NCBI GenBank assembly: GCA_963514095.1
Contig: OY741269.1
Span: 20,724,559-20,788,558 of the forward strand
Length of the DNA stretch: 64,000 bases
Origin: Eutrigla gurnardus
Lineage: Eukaryota > Chordata > Actinopteri > Perciformes > Triglidae
Direction: 5' to 3'
Shown here: positions 11,493 to 23,639 of the stretch, in pieces
Layout of the letters: each line of letters begins with the position of its first letter
How positions within the stretch are numbered: position 1 is the first letter of the stretch
Made by a program: the position numbers and the translations under genes
Notes under the pieces: model-generated
The model's input: the letters and a program-made list of their open reading frames with translations, nothing else
Database searches by the model: none
What the model was told of the DNA's origin: nothing

Positions 11493-13587
11493 CTGGAAAA
11501 CAAAAACAAACAAGCACAACATGAGCTCTTTGATCCACGTTGCGTCCAATCTGTAGTCGTGGCTTTGGACAATGTTTTTCCTTCTATTTCATTTGATGAA
11601 AAGCAATTTCCAACCCGCGCTGAGAATGTTTAATGCTTTGAGGTCACGAAGAAGCTATGCAAGGCCTCACGGACGATTAGCCCCTCACATGGCAGTCGTG
11701 TTTTCACTCCAAACATCCCCCAAAGATCACAGGCCAGCATTCACTCATGCCTTTTCCGGGGCAAGCTGTGCTACAAAGAGGCACCTTGTAGCTTCTATGT
11801 GAGAGAGACGGCCCAAGCATAATATTATGTTTGTCAACTGGAGAGTGTGCTCAGTAGTGTACTAAAAATTAATGCTCAAAGATCTACTCCCACCGGAGAC
11901 GTTTAGCAGAAAAGAGCTGCTAAGACAGGAAGAAAGTTCAACTATTGCTCCAACACTTCTGCCAGTGGCCGAGCGTGGGTTGGGTCCGGATCTTAAGACT
12001 GCATTTAAGAAGTGGACGTGGTCTCCGTTGTCACCCATTGGATTATGGACTACGATTTTGAAGCGTATAATGTACTAAATGAACAATCCATCATACTGGA
12101 TTGAAGAAGACTTGAAACTAGAGATTGTGACCACAAACTCATGTTTATAATGTTTACTGAGATAAGTAGGGTCATTTTCTCATAGACTTCTGCACAATCT
12201 GACGTATCTTTGCAACCAGAGCAGTCACCCCCCAATGGCCATTTGAAAGAATGCAGCTTTGGCTTCACTTTTTTCAGACCCGGAGGTTGCCACCTGGTCC
12301 AAATTTTGCAGTTATTCTTCTACTTAGAGATTAATTATTTTCTCTTGAGGCACGTCTTCAACCGGTGTAACGACCCAATAAATCATTTGGTAATATTCAC
12401 TCTGACAAGAGTGCGGCCACAAACGCAGGTGCTCACGTATTTAATATTCAAATATATGCTCACGTCACACGTCTACGCTCTAAACCACCGGGTTTGGTCA
12501 TCTGGAAAGATCGGCCTTGTTGAAAGGATGCCCTCCAGATGGAGAAAGTTTTTAAAGCAGGGGAGGGAGGGGGGGGGGGGGGAGACAGAGAGAGAGAGAG
12601 AGAGAGAGAAGGAAAAGAAAAAAGAAAGACGTAGTAGCAGGATTTACCTTAAGAAGACAGCTTAAGTAAAGGGATGTAATGGCTTTGATTCAGCACGCTG
12701 ACTAGAGTGGCGCTCTTCCCTGAAATTACACGTCAGCTTTGGGCCAAGTCAGACATCATAAGTGGTCAGACTAGACACCACGACTGACTTAATTAAAACC
12801 CACCAAAACACAAAGCCTAACATCACTGCGTGGGTTAATTGTGTGTGTGTTTGTGTGTGTGTGTGGGGGGGGGAGCTGGATAGTGATATTTCCACATAAC
12901 GTGTCATTAACCTCTTCCACTGCTCCTGATGTCTATTATACCTGATCCCTCTCCGCTGGCCTCCTCTGGCAGCTCCTGCAGCGTAAGTTTCCACTCCAGA
13001 GGAGCGTCGCAAGGTGTCACGGTCACAGACAGGGGCGTGTTGTCTTCCTCCACCACAAAGTAGTACCTGGGGGGGGGGGGGGGGGGGGGGGGGGATAGCA
13101 GGTTAAAGGGACTGACATCATATTTTGAGAAAAAGCATGAGGTGTCCTGTTCGAGCGACGCCATCGTACCACCAACCTTGGTCTCTCGCTCTCCTGCTGA
13201 CAGACTCTCAATTACACCGACACGACTCTCTCATTTATTATTTAGATTTTGCATCTACATAATAGATCACGCTACATCTGATGTTTCCCATCTATTTACG
13301 GTAAGTGGCCATCAGCAGGGTTAATGTGTTCCTCGACGGTTGTTATAGCTCACTTCCCTTTCATTGCGCCCTCTGTAACTCATTCGCTCTCACCTTTTGG
13401 GCGTGTCCCTGAACAAGAAGCCGCTGATCTCGGCTCCGTCCGGGACGACGGAGGAATCGTGGAACAGCGTCTTGTCTCGGATCTGCATCTGGAAGAGTCC
13501 TTCATCTCTGGTGGGCAACTTCTGGGCCAGAGCTCCGAGTCCCAGCAGCAGCAGCACCAGCACACTCCGACTTTTACACTGCCTCAT
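10096..13587 (-). CDS. ndnf: ndnf coding span (3 coding exons), neuron-derived neurotrophic factor
   Basis: Join on the minus strand: 13587-13394, 13066-12942, 11492-10096. This is 1716 nt, or 571 aa plus stop; the human protein is 568 aa. NDNF is a secreted glycoprotein of neurons and endothelium that supports neurite growth, migration and survival. The predicted protein starts with a hydrophobic signal peptide (residues 1 to about 21, rich in Leu), followed by the conserved QKLPTRDE segment. The N-terminal NDNF domain follows (TPKRYYFVVEEDNTPLSV). Two fibronectin III-like modules lie at about 260-330 and 445-565, and the C-terminus is VKTRKYC. An NTS glycosylation sequon precedes TAYVGTFARTKEEA. 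All three splice joins keep frame (AG|G, G|GA) and use GT/AG. I chose the ATG at 13587 because a CTTTCAG acceptor ends one base upstream of it; the longer in-frame start at 13626 would lie in the intron. Residue identity to known NDNF is very high throughout, so I am confident. Confidence 0.95.
11493..12941. other. ndnf intron between middle and last coding exon
   Basis: No gene is seen. It holds a partial dispersed repeat (12045-12290), a 14-G run at 12569-12582 followed by (GA)n to about 12609, and a short GT/G-rich tract near 12841-12875. Confidence 0.7.
12045..12290 (+). repeat. dispersed repeat, partial copy (related copy near 22.3-22.6 kb)
   Basis: The stretch containing GATTGAAGAAGACTTGAAAC, TAGAGATTG and TCATTTTCTCATAGACTTC recurs in the same order at about 22495-22615. 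The motif ATTATGGACTACRRTTTTGA is also shared (12043 and 21870). I infer an interspersed element family; the class is not recognised. Confidence 0.7.
12942..13066 (-). CDS. ndnf: ndnf middle coding exon
   Basis: This 125-nt exon encodes (R)YYFVVEEDNTPLSVTVTPC and continues to EEASGEGSG, which is nearly identical to mammalian NDNF. The donor is G|GTATAAT at 12941-12940. The acceptor AG at 13068-13067 follows an unusual uninterrupted run of 26 C on the transcript strand. Confidence 0.93.
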
Positions 13588-13588
13588 T
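13394..13588 (-). CDS. ndnf: ndnf first coding exon with signal peptide
   Basis: The ATG is at 13587-13585, one base after a CTTTCAG acceptor, so the exon carries only one 5' UTR base. It encodes MRQCKSRSVLVLLLLGLGAL, a typical secretion signal. KLPTRDEGLFQMQIRDKTLF and DTPKR follow, ending at an AG|GTGAGA donor. The remaining 5' UTR must come from an upstream exon. Confidence 0.92.
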
Positions 13589-13719
13589 CTGAAAGACAGA
13601 CAAAAAAACAGCTTCTTCAGTTTCATTTAAAAGATACAGAGAATAGTGGAAACAGAATCAGGTTTGTTTTCTTGCTGAGCGCAAGACAAACAGATCGATC
13701 ATGCCTGTGCAGTAAATAC

Positions 13720-14340
13720 AAAGTTACAGGCTGCAGCAGCCTAGCTTAGCATAACGATGGGAAACAGCTAGCATGGCTTTTTTATTTTTTCCAGATTCAA
13801 TATCACTTTTTTTCCTTGAACCTTGGGAGTCCTTGAACGTATGTAAGAACAAACAACAGATTTACATCAAACAGTAACAATATGAGAATAATGGATTTTA
13901 AGGTAGCTAGGCCAGCTGTTTGCCCGAGCTTCTAGTCTTTATGCTAAGCTAAGCTTATCAACTCCTGTCACTATACAAATGTGGTGTCAATGTTCTCTTC
14001 TGACTCCTGGCAAGATTTAACTTACCAAAATGTCAAAACTATTCCTCTAGGCTGAAACTAAACATAACTTAATGATAAAAGAAACAACTCATAGGCTGAT
14101 TTTGTTACCTGTATGCTACATTAAGATAAGCTAATATTTAGCATACCGACACAAGTGTTCTCTTCTAACTCCCGGCATGAAAACAAAAGAGTGTGCTTTA
14201 CAAAATGTCAAACTATTCCTTGAAAGTAAAAACATCAAAAGAAAGAAATGGGACGTGGATTTTGTTATTTTTGGAGAGAACTACTCTAGCTGAAACTTTC
14301 CAGACTGCTATGTTAAGCTAATATTTAGTGATATAAATCT
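13720..14340. repeat. dispersed repeat with GCTAAGCTAAGC motifs
   Basis: AGCTTAGCATAACGA followed by GGAAACAGCTAGC, and later TCTTTATGCTAAGCTAAGCT, are words of an interspersed repeat that I recognise as abundant in spiny-rayed fish genomes. A related but diverged stretch lies at 5850-6240 (CTTAGCATAACGACTGG, GGAAACAGCCAGC). Boundaries are approximate. Confidence 0.5.
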
Positions 14341-16708
14341 TCTCACAAGAGTTCCCAAAATGTCAATTTTTTTACTGAATTATCAATTAATATTGGTGGT
14401 TTGCGTTGTGTGTGTTCAAAATGTCTATTTTTGCAATGGAAGTTCTGAATGGTTTATTTTTTTTTGTTGGCTTCTTTTTTTTCTTTCCTTTCTTTCTGGC
14501 ATTAGCTTCTATTTGGCATCACTGAGCTTTTGGCAAAATGCATCCCAGTGGTTCTGCTTTAATTAGTTTCCACGACATATTTTATTTTATGTTAAAATGT
14601 GCTTTCCCCCTTTAGCTTTAACCTTGATTAGCGTTGAAAAGGCGGGCGACAGCGCGGACACTGTCTCTGAGTGGATCAGAGAGAGTTAAGAGAGCTGCTG
14701 GCCATGAGAGGAGGGGATTTAGACTTAAACACAGACGTGTGAAGGAAAAGACATTTTGCTGGAAACTCGGTGGAGAAACCACACTATTTCATAAAAAAAA
14801 CGCTTTATATAAAAATCCATGTCATTTAAGTTTTATTGACACTAATATGAAAATGTTTAGTGGTGCCGTCCACAGATGGAGCCGTGGCTGAGAGCCTCTC
14901 ACGTACCCCCCCGTCTATTGATTTCTGCCCTATTGATTGCAGCTGATGGGAACGCCAAATCCCCGGTGATTTAATCAGCGTAATGACGGCCCGATTAGCC
15001 AGATACTTTACCGCCATTTACTGCCAGTGAGATGGTGTCCTTTTAATGACCCCCCCCCCCCCTTTTCCCCTGCTCCCCCCCCTTTGATCACGGCCCTTTT
15101 TTTCATTCAACAAATAATCTCTTTAACACTTGTATGCATACAGTGCGGCCTTTTAACTGTCTTGTCTCCTGTTTCCTCCCCACACAGAGGCAGATAAGTG
15201 AACCCAGAGGACTCGGGCCTGGATGAACCTCTGCGCCACCAACATGGCTTCATTCCTGCATTATCATCTTTTAAAAACACGAGCGGGGGGGGAATGCCCT
15301 TGACAGTTACTGTCAGTGTCTTAACAGTGGTGTAAGACAGGCCCGAGTGCTCTCTAGTTATGAAGCACACACACTCCAGGGCTGCACGAACAAAACTCAC
15401 ATTACATAAAAAAATTTTATGCAATATATATATATATATATAAATGGGTCGTTCTACAATTGGAGATACATTTGCCGTCTCCACAATAAACCTTTTGAAG
15501 AAGACTTTATTGAATACAATTTGAGTAATTGTAAACTCTTACTAAAAATAATGCTCAAAAATGTGTATTTTACGTCACAATTTCTACATAAAATATTAAC
15601 TTAATGACTATCAACCCACCCGTGATTGTCTGTCTTCAGCTCCTGATTGATACTTTTTCCTGTATTTTTGCATATTGCAAATCCTTGTTACCAGACGGGT
15701 CAGGTGGGTTCAGGCTTCTCCCACAACTGCTGTTAGTTTTTTAACACAGACATGATTGCATCACCTCGTCACATGATCAAAAAGAGACTTGTCATTGGAC
15801 AATATCAACATACGTATTCCCTTATATATAAATATATAATATATTGATGTATAAATACATTATATATCTTTATATATAAAAGACGGGAAGTGACAAAGCG
15901 AATCCTTTGCAAAAACTCTCCACATGATAACGTTGTCAGTGGTGCCCAGGGAACCCCCCTAACCTCGAGGGCCCCCAGAGCAATATCACTGCCTGCACTG
16001 TCTGTATTTACGGCCCTGCGTCAGACTGCCAGACTTCAGAGAGCAGCAAGCAAAGCCGCCTAAGTGGCACTTTGAGGTCCGTCTCAGAGCAGCGGAGATC
16101 CGGATCGCCTCAGAAGAGCGTCACCCGGAATGGCATGTGCTCCTCCCTGATTTAAGCCCCGCCCCTCCTGTATCCACCAAGTGCATCGCCGAGAGAGACC
16201 ACATGTGAATATTAGCGCGGTGGCGCTGTGGTTAGCATGGACCGGCGCAGAGTCAACATGGTCACACGGGGGCTGAGCCGGATCTGGCTGTATTTTTTTA
16301 TCCACGCCGGGTCGCATGCCACCGAAATAACACACACGGAAAAGAAAAACACACACACAAAAAACATCTGGAACAAATAAAGTGTAAAGTTTAATTACAA
16401 CGGGAAGAATGTTGGAGGAACGCGTAATTTAAAGGCAGGGTCGCCCGCAATCTCGTCAACGTTGTTTTTTTATCTGTTTTATTTATACATTTATAGCTTT
16501 TTGTTTCACTTCTGGTGCCGTTTCGCTGAGCATTGTGGGTGGAAAAAAACTTCCTGCGTATTCTAATTGGCGATGGTTTCAGCAACAGTGGAAACGAGGA
16601 CACCGTTTACACATCTCAGTGCTGCACCGAGGGAAGAACGTCACCTCATTTGAATTGACATTTGACCTTGCACTGATTCGAGGTCATTACACGCAAATTG
16701 TAGGCAAA

Positions 16709-17118
16709 TGTGCAGCTGTGTAGCTCTGCAGCTCTGTAGTTTGGCAGCTCTGTAGTTTGGAAGCTCTGTAGATATGCATCTCTGCAGCTCTGTAGTTTGG
16801 CAGCTCTGTAGTTCTGCAGCTCTGTAGATATGCATCTCTGAAGCTCTGTAGTTTGGCAGCTCTGTAGTTCTGCAGCTCTGTAGATATGCAGCTCTGCAGC
16901 TCTGTAGTTTGGCAGCTATGTAGCTCTGCAGCTCTGTAGCTCTCTAGCTCTTTAATGTTGCAGTTCTGTAGCTCTGCAGTTCTTTAGCTCTATATTTCTG
17001 TAGCTCTGTAGCTCTACAGTTCTGTAGCTCTGCAGTCATGTAGCTCTGTAGATCTGCAGCTCTTGCAGATCTGTAGTTTTGCAGCTCTGTAGCTCTGCAG
17101 ATCTGTAGCTCTGCAGCT
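16709..17118. repeat. minisatellite, GTAGCTCTGCAGCTCT type
   Basis: Roughly 400 bp is built from 8-9 bp words (CTCTGTAG, TTTGGCAG, CTCTGCAG, ATATGCAT) arranged in higher-order units of about 45-70 bp. It lies in ndnf intron 1. Open frames on both strands come from the repeat. Confidence 0.85.
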
Positions 17119-18458
17119 ATGAGTCTGTTTCCAGCAGCAACCAGCCCACTATTTCCCCATATGCGTGCGTGACCAGCACCCCCCCCCCCCCCCCCCCTCA
17201 CTTTGTTTAACCGCTTATTCCCTCCAGCTTCCTTGTCAGGAGGCACGCGCCGCCACATGGAGCTCATTAGCGGAACGGAAGGGAATCAGAAAGAAAAAAA
17301 ACTTTAATTTCTACGCAAATAAAGAGACATTTGGGATCCCACCCGACTGGGGACCCCGCCTGGCAGGTCTCGCTGGATGGCGGGCTCCATCTCTGATGCT
17401 GTCACCTCAGGGCCAACGTGGGGATTAAGAGTGAGTGAGTGGAGCGTGCGGAGCCAAGGCTGGAGAAGCACCACACAGGAACCTGGACCTGTTCACGGCC
17501 CCGGAGCAGGTCTCGGTGCTCTTGGACAAGCCGAGCAGCCTCGTTAATGGGTCAGTATGAGACTGTGGCGGCGGCGGCGGCTCCCGGCCAACGAATGGGA
17601 GATTATTATCTGCCGCATGCGCGTCCAAACCAGCGCATTCCTCGCGCCGCCGCTGCAGTTCCTCCTCGCCATCCACAACATCACTCACAGTCTGAGTCTC
17701 ATGGTCTATCCACATCACCAGAACCACGCAGAGCTGGCACGGCATGGGAACGGAGAGCCCAGTTTCCTTCCCCCACCTCCTCTCCTCCTCCTCCTCCTCC
17801 TCCTCCTCCCTCCTCCTTTATAGTCCATCTCTGGAGCTCGCATTTAGCGCTGCATCCTGGAATGTCTCTGTGAGGAGGGTCAGGTCGCAGGGCCGCTTTC
17901 TGCCTTAAAAAAACAGCCCATTCAGATAGAATTGAAGGGGGTGGGGGGGTAGAGGGGGTCTGACTGATGTGCTGGCATTGTGGCTGTAAAGGGTGATTAA
18001 AGATTACAAGAGAAAATGCCCCATGGGAAAGTCATCCACCCACTGGCCCTATCATCCGGAGAGCACACGGGCCGGGCAGCGTCGTGGGAAACGAGTCAAT
18101 CAGGGTCCGATATGTCAGAGTGAGTCCGCTTGAGTCCAGGTCTGGAGGACCAGAACGATGAGGTTCACTTTTTTAAAAAAAACACCCGGAGTCTGCATGA
18201 TGGATAACTTCTGGAAAAAAAAAACTTGTGTGCTTATTCATCTTCCAGCAGTGACTGACTGCATGTGTATATGTGTGTACTTATATGAATTAATATATAT
18301 ATATATACGCACACACACACACGCACGCACACACGCACACGGCGGGCTGTCACTTCTCTGCAGCAACACTGGCGGAATTCTTTCAGCCAGAGAGTTTTCA
18401 TATGCAAATGACGGTTTAGTTACGGTATGCGACGCAGACCTTCCCATTTTAAGTCTTC

Positions 18459-18464
<6 letters not shown>

Positions 18465-18551
<87 letters not shown>

Positions 18552-18559
18552 GTGTGTGT
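18465..18559 (+). repeat. (GT)n microsatellite, about 95 bp
   Basis: Almost pure GT dinucleotides with a single GC interruption, in ndnf intron 1 about 700 bp from the first-exon donor. Confidence 0.97.
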
Positions 18560-19188
18560 TCATCATTCATTCTCCTGAGAAAGCAGAAGGGGAGGCAGCA
18601 GCAGCAGCGCTACTAAATACAGTTATTCAGATCCGGGTATGTCTCTCATTAAACACCGACCGCGCTCACATGGACCGGATGAGAGGGGGGAAAACCCCCC
18701 AAATACTTAGTCCGCCTTCAGCGATCCGCATCAACATCAACACACAAAATATATGGAAATGTATCAGATGGAAAAATTGATCTTCATTAGGCGTGTCCGC
18801 GTGCAGATCTTACAGGTGCTAAATAAGTGGGGTTTTTTTTCTTTTTTTTTTACGCACGTTAAAATAGTGCGCATGTTGGATGACTCGCCCCTGGGGGCCA
18901 AACATGTTTTATAAAAGTTTGTTATGATAGAAGCCAAAACTAATATATCAAATAATAAACTTTAAGCTAAAAAAAAAAGGCATGAGGCAGAGGCTTGATT
19001 GTGTAAAAGTTTAAACTTCCCGGAGTTGTGACCCGCAGCCTCCTCGTCGTCTTCCTCCTCCGCTCCTCGGAGGCTCCACACCGGGCTCAGATGCAGCCTT
19101 TTACGCACGTTACAACCGGAGAAAAGTTCCAGAGGAGGAAGTTTACACGCAGAATCATGCAGGAGTGAGAAGAAAAAACACGTCTTAC

Positions 19189-19600
19189 CTTCCAGAAAAT
19201 GAAAGTTGTCTGCCGGATCTCTGATATCACCAGGGTTTTATTTGTGTTTTAAAGTGCCCTGTGTGTCCTCCGCTAGTCCTCCGCTAGTCCTCTCTCCACC
19301 CCCCACCTCCCGATCCTCTGCGTCCGATCAGCCGGGTTACAGGCGAGCTGCGCTCTCGGGTGCGCGCGTGTGTTTTGCAGCTCGTTTTCTCTGGCGGATC
19401 TAACTGGTCTCTGGTGGACTTGCTGGAGAGTGAGACTGGCTGTGTGAGTGAGACAGAGTGTGAGTGTGGAGTGTGAGTGGGTTATCCCGAGAGCTTGGCA
19501 CACTGCGTCCCTCCTCCCCTGCCGCGCCGCTGCTATTGAACCCTCCTCTGGATTGGAGGCGAGACGACTGGTGCGAACTCCCCCCCCTGCGCGCGCTCTG
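19189..19600 (-). other. ndnf: probable non-coding first exon and CpG-rich promoter zone of ndnf
   Basis: On the minus strand a near-perfect donor (GGAAG|GTAAGACG) sits at 19188-19187. The sequence above it (19250-19600) is GC- and CpG-rich, unlike its surroundings, and holds a CCAAT box on the minus strand near 19545. ndnf needs such an exon because its first coding exon begins one base before the ATG. The transcription start is not visible, so the 5' limit (19600) is a guess. The intron to the coding exon would be about 5.6 kb. Confidence 0.55.
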
Positions 19601-19975
19601 GAGGAAGACTTCGGGACGCAGAACCAGCCCCACTTAACACACACACACACACAGAACCCAAACCAGACAGACTCGCGCAGGTCTGACTGGTTCTCAGACT
19701 CTGAACGGACTGACACCTTGAAATCAGTCAGATGTCGTAAATCTGAACACTTCGGGGGGTTCCCCCCCTCTGACTGTTTTATTTACTCTGATGCTCCCTG
19801 GGAAATTAGTACTTTGGGCCCTCGCAGGAGTCACGCACGCCTCGAGGCTACTCAGGCAAGTTTGATCACGTGCCCTGATACCTGGGATCACGAAGCGCTC
19901 CTCTTCCTCTTTTGATGGCGGAGGTGAAGGCCGAACAGTGATGCTGCTCCACCGGGGTCAAATGTTTATCCCCAC

Positions 19976-19976
<1 letters not shown>

Positions 19977-20045
<69 letters not shown>

Positions 20046-20051
20046 CACACA
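19977..20051 (+). repeat. (CA)n microsatellite
   Basis: About 75 bp of CA dinucleotides with one CG interruption. Confidence 0.97.
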
Positions 20052-20687
20052 TTTGTATGGCTTGATGGGGGTCCGGGCCAGATGCTTTCAAGGGGGGGAT
20101 GCCAGGCTGTTTCCAGGCTTTTACGTTGCAGGTTGCATGCTTTCCTGTAGGACGTGAACGTTACACCTGTCTCACTATCAATGTCACATGGTCACGTGAC
20201 AAGTCAGAGGCGTCAAACTTTTAAATCAAATTTCGTCTGTTTATAGGGAGCATAAAAAATTAAAAAACATGACATTTCAGATTTTTTACATCATATTTTC
20301 TTAAAAAAAAGATAAGAAAAAATGTGTAAGAAAATCAAGTCTGATAGGAGACATGTTCAGTATTTCAGACCTTTTTTATATTTTCTCTAAAAAAAAATTT
20401 TTAGAGCAAATTATCTCTAAATTTTTCAAGCCTGAACTCACCATAGATTATCAGCAAGGCTGCAGGGAAGACGAGTGTTGGTGCAATAGCGTCATCTAGC
20501 GGTTGCTATAGCAACGACACTTCAACTCACACAAATCATCATCAGTGATCACTTACGTGAGATAGAAATAAAAAAAACATTTACTCCTCGATATTCAGTC
20601 AGATTACACGTCATTTTACGACCTTTTTATTCTTACTGCTTCAGAGACGTGCAGGTATGTGTACATGTAACCTACACACAGGTGCAC

Positions 20688-20688
<1 letters not shown>

Positions 20689-20751
<63 letters not shown>
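20689..20751 (+). repeat. (GT)n microsatellite
   Basis: About 62 bp of pure GT dinucleotides. Confidence 0.97.
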
Positions 20752-21859
20752 ACTTGGGGGTTATTGATGCCTGTGCTCGTGATTAGTGCCGCTGTGACTT
20801 TCACATCCTTGGGATTAAAAATAGATGCCAAATTGAATCTGCTATTAGCCACACCACCAAGCTGTGAAAACGAATCCACTCTGGGGACAAGTGTAGGCCT
20901 ACTCACAATAACACAGACACACACACACGCGCGCGCGCGGGCGCCCGTGCAGCTACAACGCCAGGATCTTGGAAAGGATTCCTCACCAGGGAGAGTTTAG
21001 TGCAGATGGAAGGGAGGAGGTGAATCCCTCTGCACCACGAGGAGGGAAAATGTAATTTTAAGAGATTTACTGGAGAAAATTTCACACAAAAAAACACTCT
21101 TTCTTTTTTTTGTTTTGACCTTTTTCTTCATTTTAACGCTGCTCTCATCGAGCAGACGCCCTGTTTCACACTTCCACGGTTCTGTGCAGAACGCTCACAT
21201 CTGGAAGCTTCCAGGGAGCTTGCTGCCTTGCTCAGTGGTGTGCTGGTAGTAGGGCAGGTTTATCTCTGCAGCACGCTTCATCGAGTGCAAATGATACACA
21301 TTATGAAAGAGAATAGAATATAACAACAAGGTAAAATAGAATAACATATGCAGACGAAAGTAAAAATCTTTCATATTTACTACTGGATCCGTTTACCAAC
21401 ATTTATTGGTTTAAATGTTTATAATTACCTGTTTAACATATGGTGCAGATATATTTTCATATATTTAAATGTTTGGTTCACTGTGTCAGTGCTTTATATC
21501 ATGTGTAGTAATGTTTTATATGGTGCAGATACCTTTCAATGATCAATACAGTAACTTTATAACCACCACGTTTACAATAGTTTGCTAGCGGCAACCGTTT
21601 GTTTATGAATAAATACAGTGTGTTACCGGTGTTATTTTATTGAGATAAGTGGTAGTTAAATGAACGTCATATGGTAATTCTGCTGAATTATTAAACAATG
21701 TGGCCAAACGGGGACCATAAAATGTTTGTGGTATTGATTGAACCTTAAAAGATTATTTTACAGTTTTCTCTGATTGCTCCAACGCTCTCTTTGAAACTAT
21801 CGGATATTATTGCCACACATGCTTAAAGCGAAAACTCTTAACACTGTTTCTATTAAACC

Positions 21860-22640
21860 ATAAACTGTATATTATGGACTACAGTTTTGAAGCCTAGAGT
21901 TCAGCATTTTTAGCCATCGTGGGGGGGTTTAGCTCAGGAGGTAGAGCGGGTTGGCTGACAACCGCAAGATCACCGGTTCCTCCTAGCTGAGTGCCTGGAG
22001 TCCCTGAGCAAGACACCTCACCCTAATTGCTCCTTACGAGCTCGCCCTGCGTGGTTGACTCCGCCGTCGGTGTGTGAATGTGTGTATGAATGGGTGAATG
22101 TCAGTCATTGCTGTAAAGCGCTTTGGACAAAAGCGCTATATAAATGAGGCCATTTACCATCGCTGTCTTGGATGTTTTGCAACCAGTAGAAGCAAGTGAC
22201 CATATTTGGACTGTGTAGGAGCGACGGGTGGATCTGATGAACACAGGCCAACAGAGCTGCACCCTTACTGGATCTGGATCCATCGGGATTCTGGTGTTGA
22301 AGCTAGCTTTGAAGTTAGCTTCTATAATTCAAGGTCAACTTTACAGCTAAGTGTTAAAGTCATCTTAGTAACTAACTAGCATTGGTAGCGTGGTAGCGAC
22401 CTGTCAATCAGTAGATAAGCCCCACCCCCTAAAGCATCCAATGCTTTCTGGTCTGTTGGACTCTAAATGGACCATGATGTACTAAATGAACATCATGCTG
22501 GATTGAAGAAGACTTGAAACTAGAGATTGAGACCATAAATGTTTACAATGATTACTGGGATAATAAACCAAGAGAGAAGTAGGCTCATTTTCTCATAGAC
22601 TTCCATACAATCAGAGAGGAGTCGCCCCCTGGTGGCCGGC
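21860..22640 (+). repeat. dispersed repeat (full copy), split by a SINE-like insertion
   Basis: It shares its 3' part with 12045-12290 (GGATTGAAGAAGACTTGAAA, TCATTTTCTCATAGACTTC). The motif ATTATGGACTACAGTTTTGA at its start also matches the other copy. The SINE-like element at 21920-22150 interrupts it. Confidence 0.65.
21920..22150 (+). mobile_element. tRNA-derived SINE-like element
   Basis: The 5' part resembles a tRNA: a box-A-like TTAGCTCAGGAGGTAGAGCG and a box-B-like GATCACCGGTTC region. The 3' part ends AAGCGCTTTGGACAAAAGCG and CTATATAAATG, a tail I know as common in fish retroposons. The flanks TTTTAGCCATCG (left) and TTTACCATCG (right) look like a target-site duplication. No protein is encoded. 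Confidence 0.75.
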
Positions 22641-23639
22641 AGACAGAATATAAAAATAGAATAAAACTGCTTTGCATAGACAATGTAAATCAGAAAACAT
22701 GGAGTTTTCTGACAGGACTTTTTTTAAATATCTAGATATCTGAGGTTCATCAGCAAACATCACATGTCCCACAAAGGAACCTTGAGGAACCCCACAACCT
22801 CACGGCATCCAAACCAGCAAAAGTGTCCACTTATTTCAAGAGGAACGTCACGTTTTTTTCTCGTAGACTTCTATACAATCAGAGAGGAGGATCACGATGA
22901 AAACACTTTTATTTAAAATGCCAAACACACCGGCAACAACAGGGAGGACGTCCCCTGTGATTATATGTCTATAAGTGTTACTCTGCTATTTTCTCTTTTC
23001 TTTACACTGTCATTTCATTATATATTTGGTTTCCGTGAGTTTACAGTAATTGATTACCATCCTGTAATTCTACTTTTCTTTTGTCTTTTGATGTTGCTGC
23101 TGTGGCAAAAATAAAGCTCTATATAATTTATGTCTGTTTATTTGAATGTACATAAATGTTCTGTACTTTTACAGAAGCCTGCATCCATGTGTTGTTGCTG
23201 CTTTCAAAGACTCATTCAAATGCTTCACAAGTTTATAATTTTGTTGTAAAAACACCGCTTTGAGAAGAAGGGTTGCGAGGTCTTGATTTTCATTTTGACA
23301 GAGAAGTGAGTAGTTGATCTCCGAGTGTCCGACTTGGCTCATGTGCAGAGTTTCGACACAATGACCCAAATTCCACAACAAGTCTGTCAGCAATCATAAA
23401 AAACTGTGTAAAGTGTCACCATAATTTCTAAATGCTGAGAGTATCAGGAAGAAAATCACCTCCATGATGTGAGAGACGAGACCTGGGCAAGGAAAAGTAA
23501 AGCAAACAGAGAGCTTTAACGGATTTAACTCAGTGATCTATAGCAATGATGAACAGCTGATTATCAGACTTGTTGCTTCACGGATATCAAGTCACACATT
23601 TTACCAAACTTGTTTTCCATCCTGATTGCTCGTAAAATC

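Larger units (their letters stand above)
13589..19188. other. ndnf intron 1 (between non-coding and first coding exon)
   Basis: No coding exon is supported. It contains a dispersed repeat with GCTAAGCTAAGCTTA motifs (13720-14340), a TA-rich stretch (15790-15880), a minisatellite (16709-17118), C-rich tracts (15050-15080, 17179-17196), short TCC and GGC triplet runs (17560-17815) and a long (GT)n (18465-18559). The open frames over these repeats are low-complexity and not credible genes. Confidence 0.6.

Noticed and set aside
10309..11556. Plus-strand frames of 170-197 codons
   Set aside because: They are antisense shadows of the large ndnf exon.
13588..13626. Longer N-terminus of ndnf (Met at 13626)
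   Set aside because: These bases form the pyrimidine tract and acceptor of the intron.
16709..17118. CRISPR-like array
   Set aside because: The units are directly adjacent with no unique spacers, no cas genes exist and the genome is vertebrate. The same holds for 9445-9905, 31614-32252 and 51793-51920.
18158..18616. Frames coding for Cys-Val or Thr-His repeats at GT/CA tracts (also near 20.7, 30.2, 33.3, 38.0 and 47.9 kb)
   Set aside because: Translated microsatellites.
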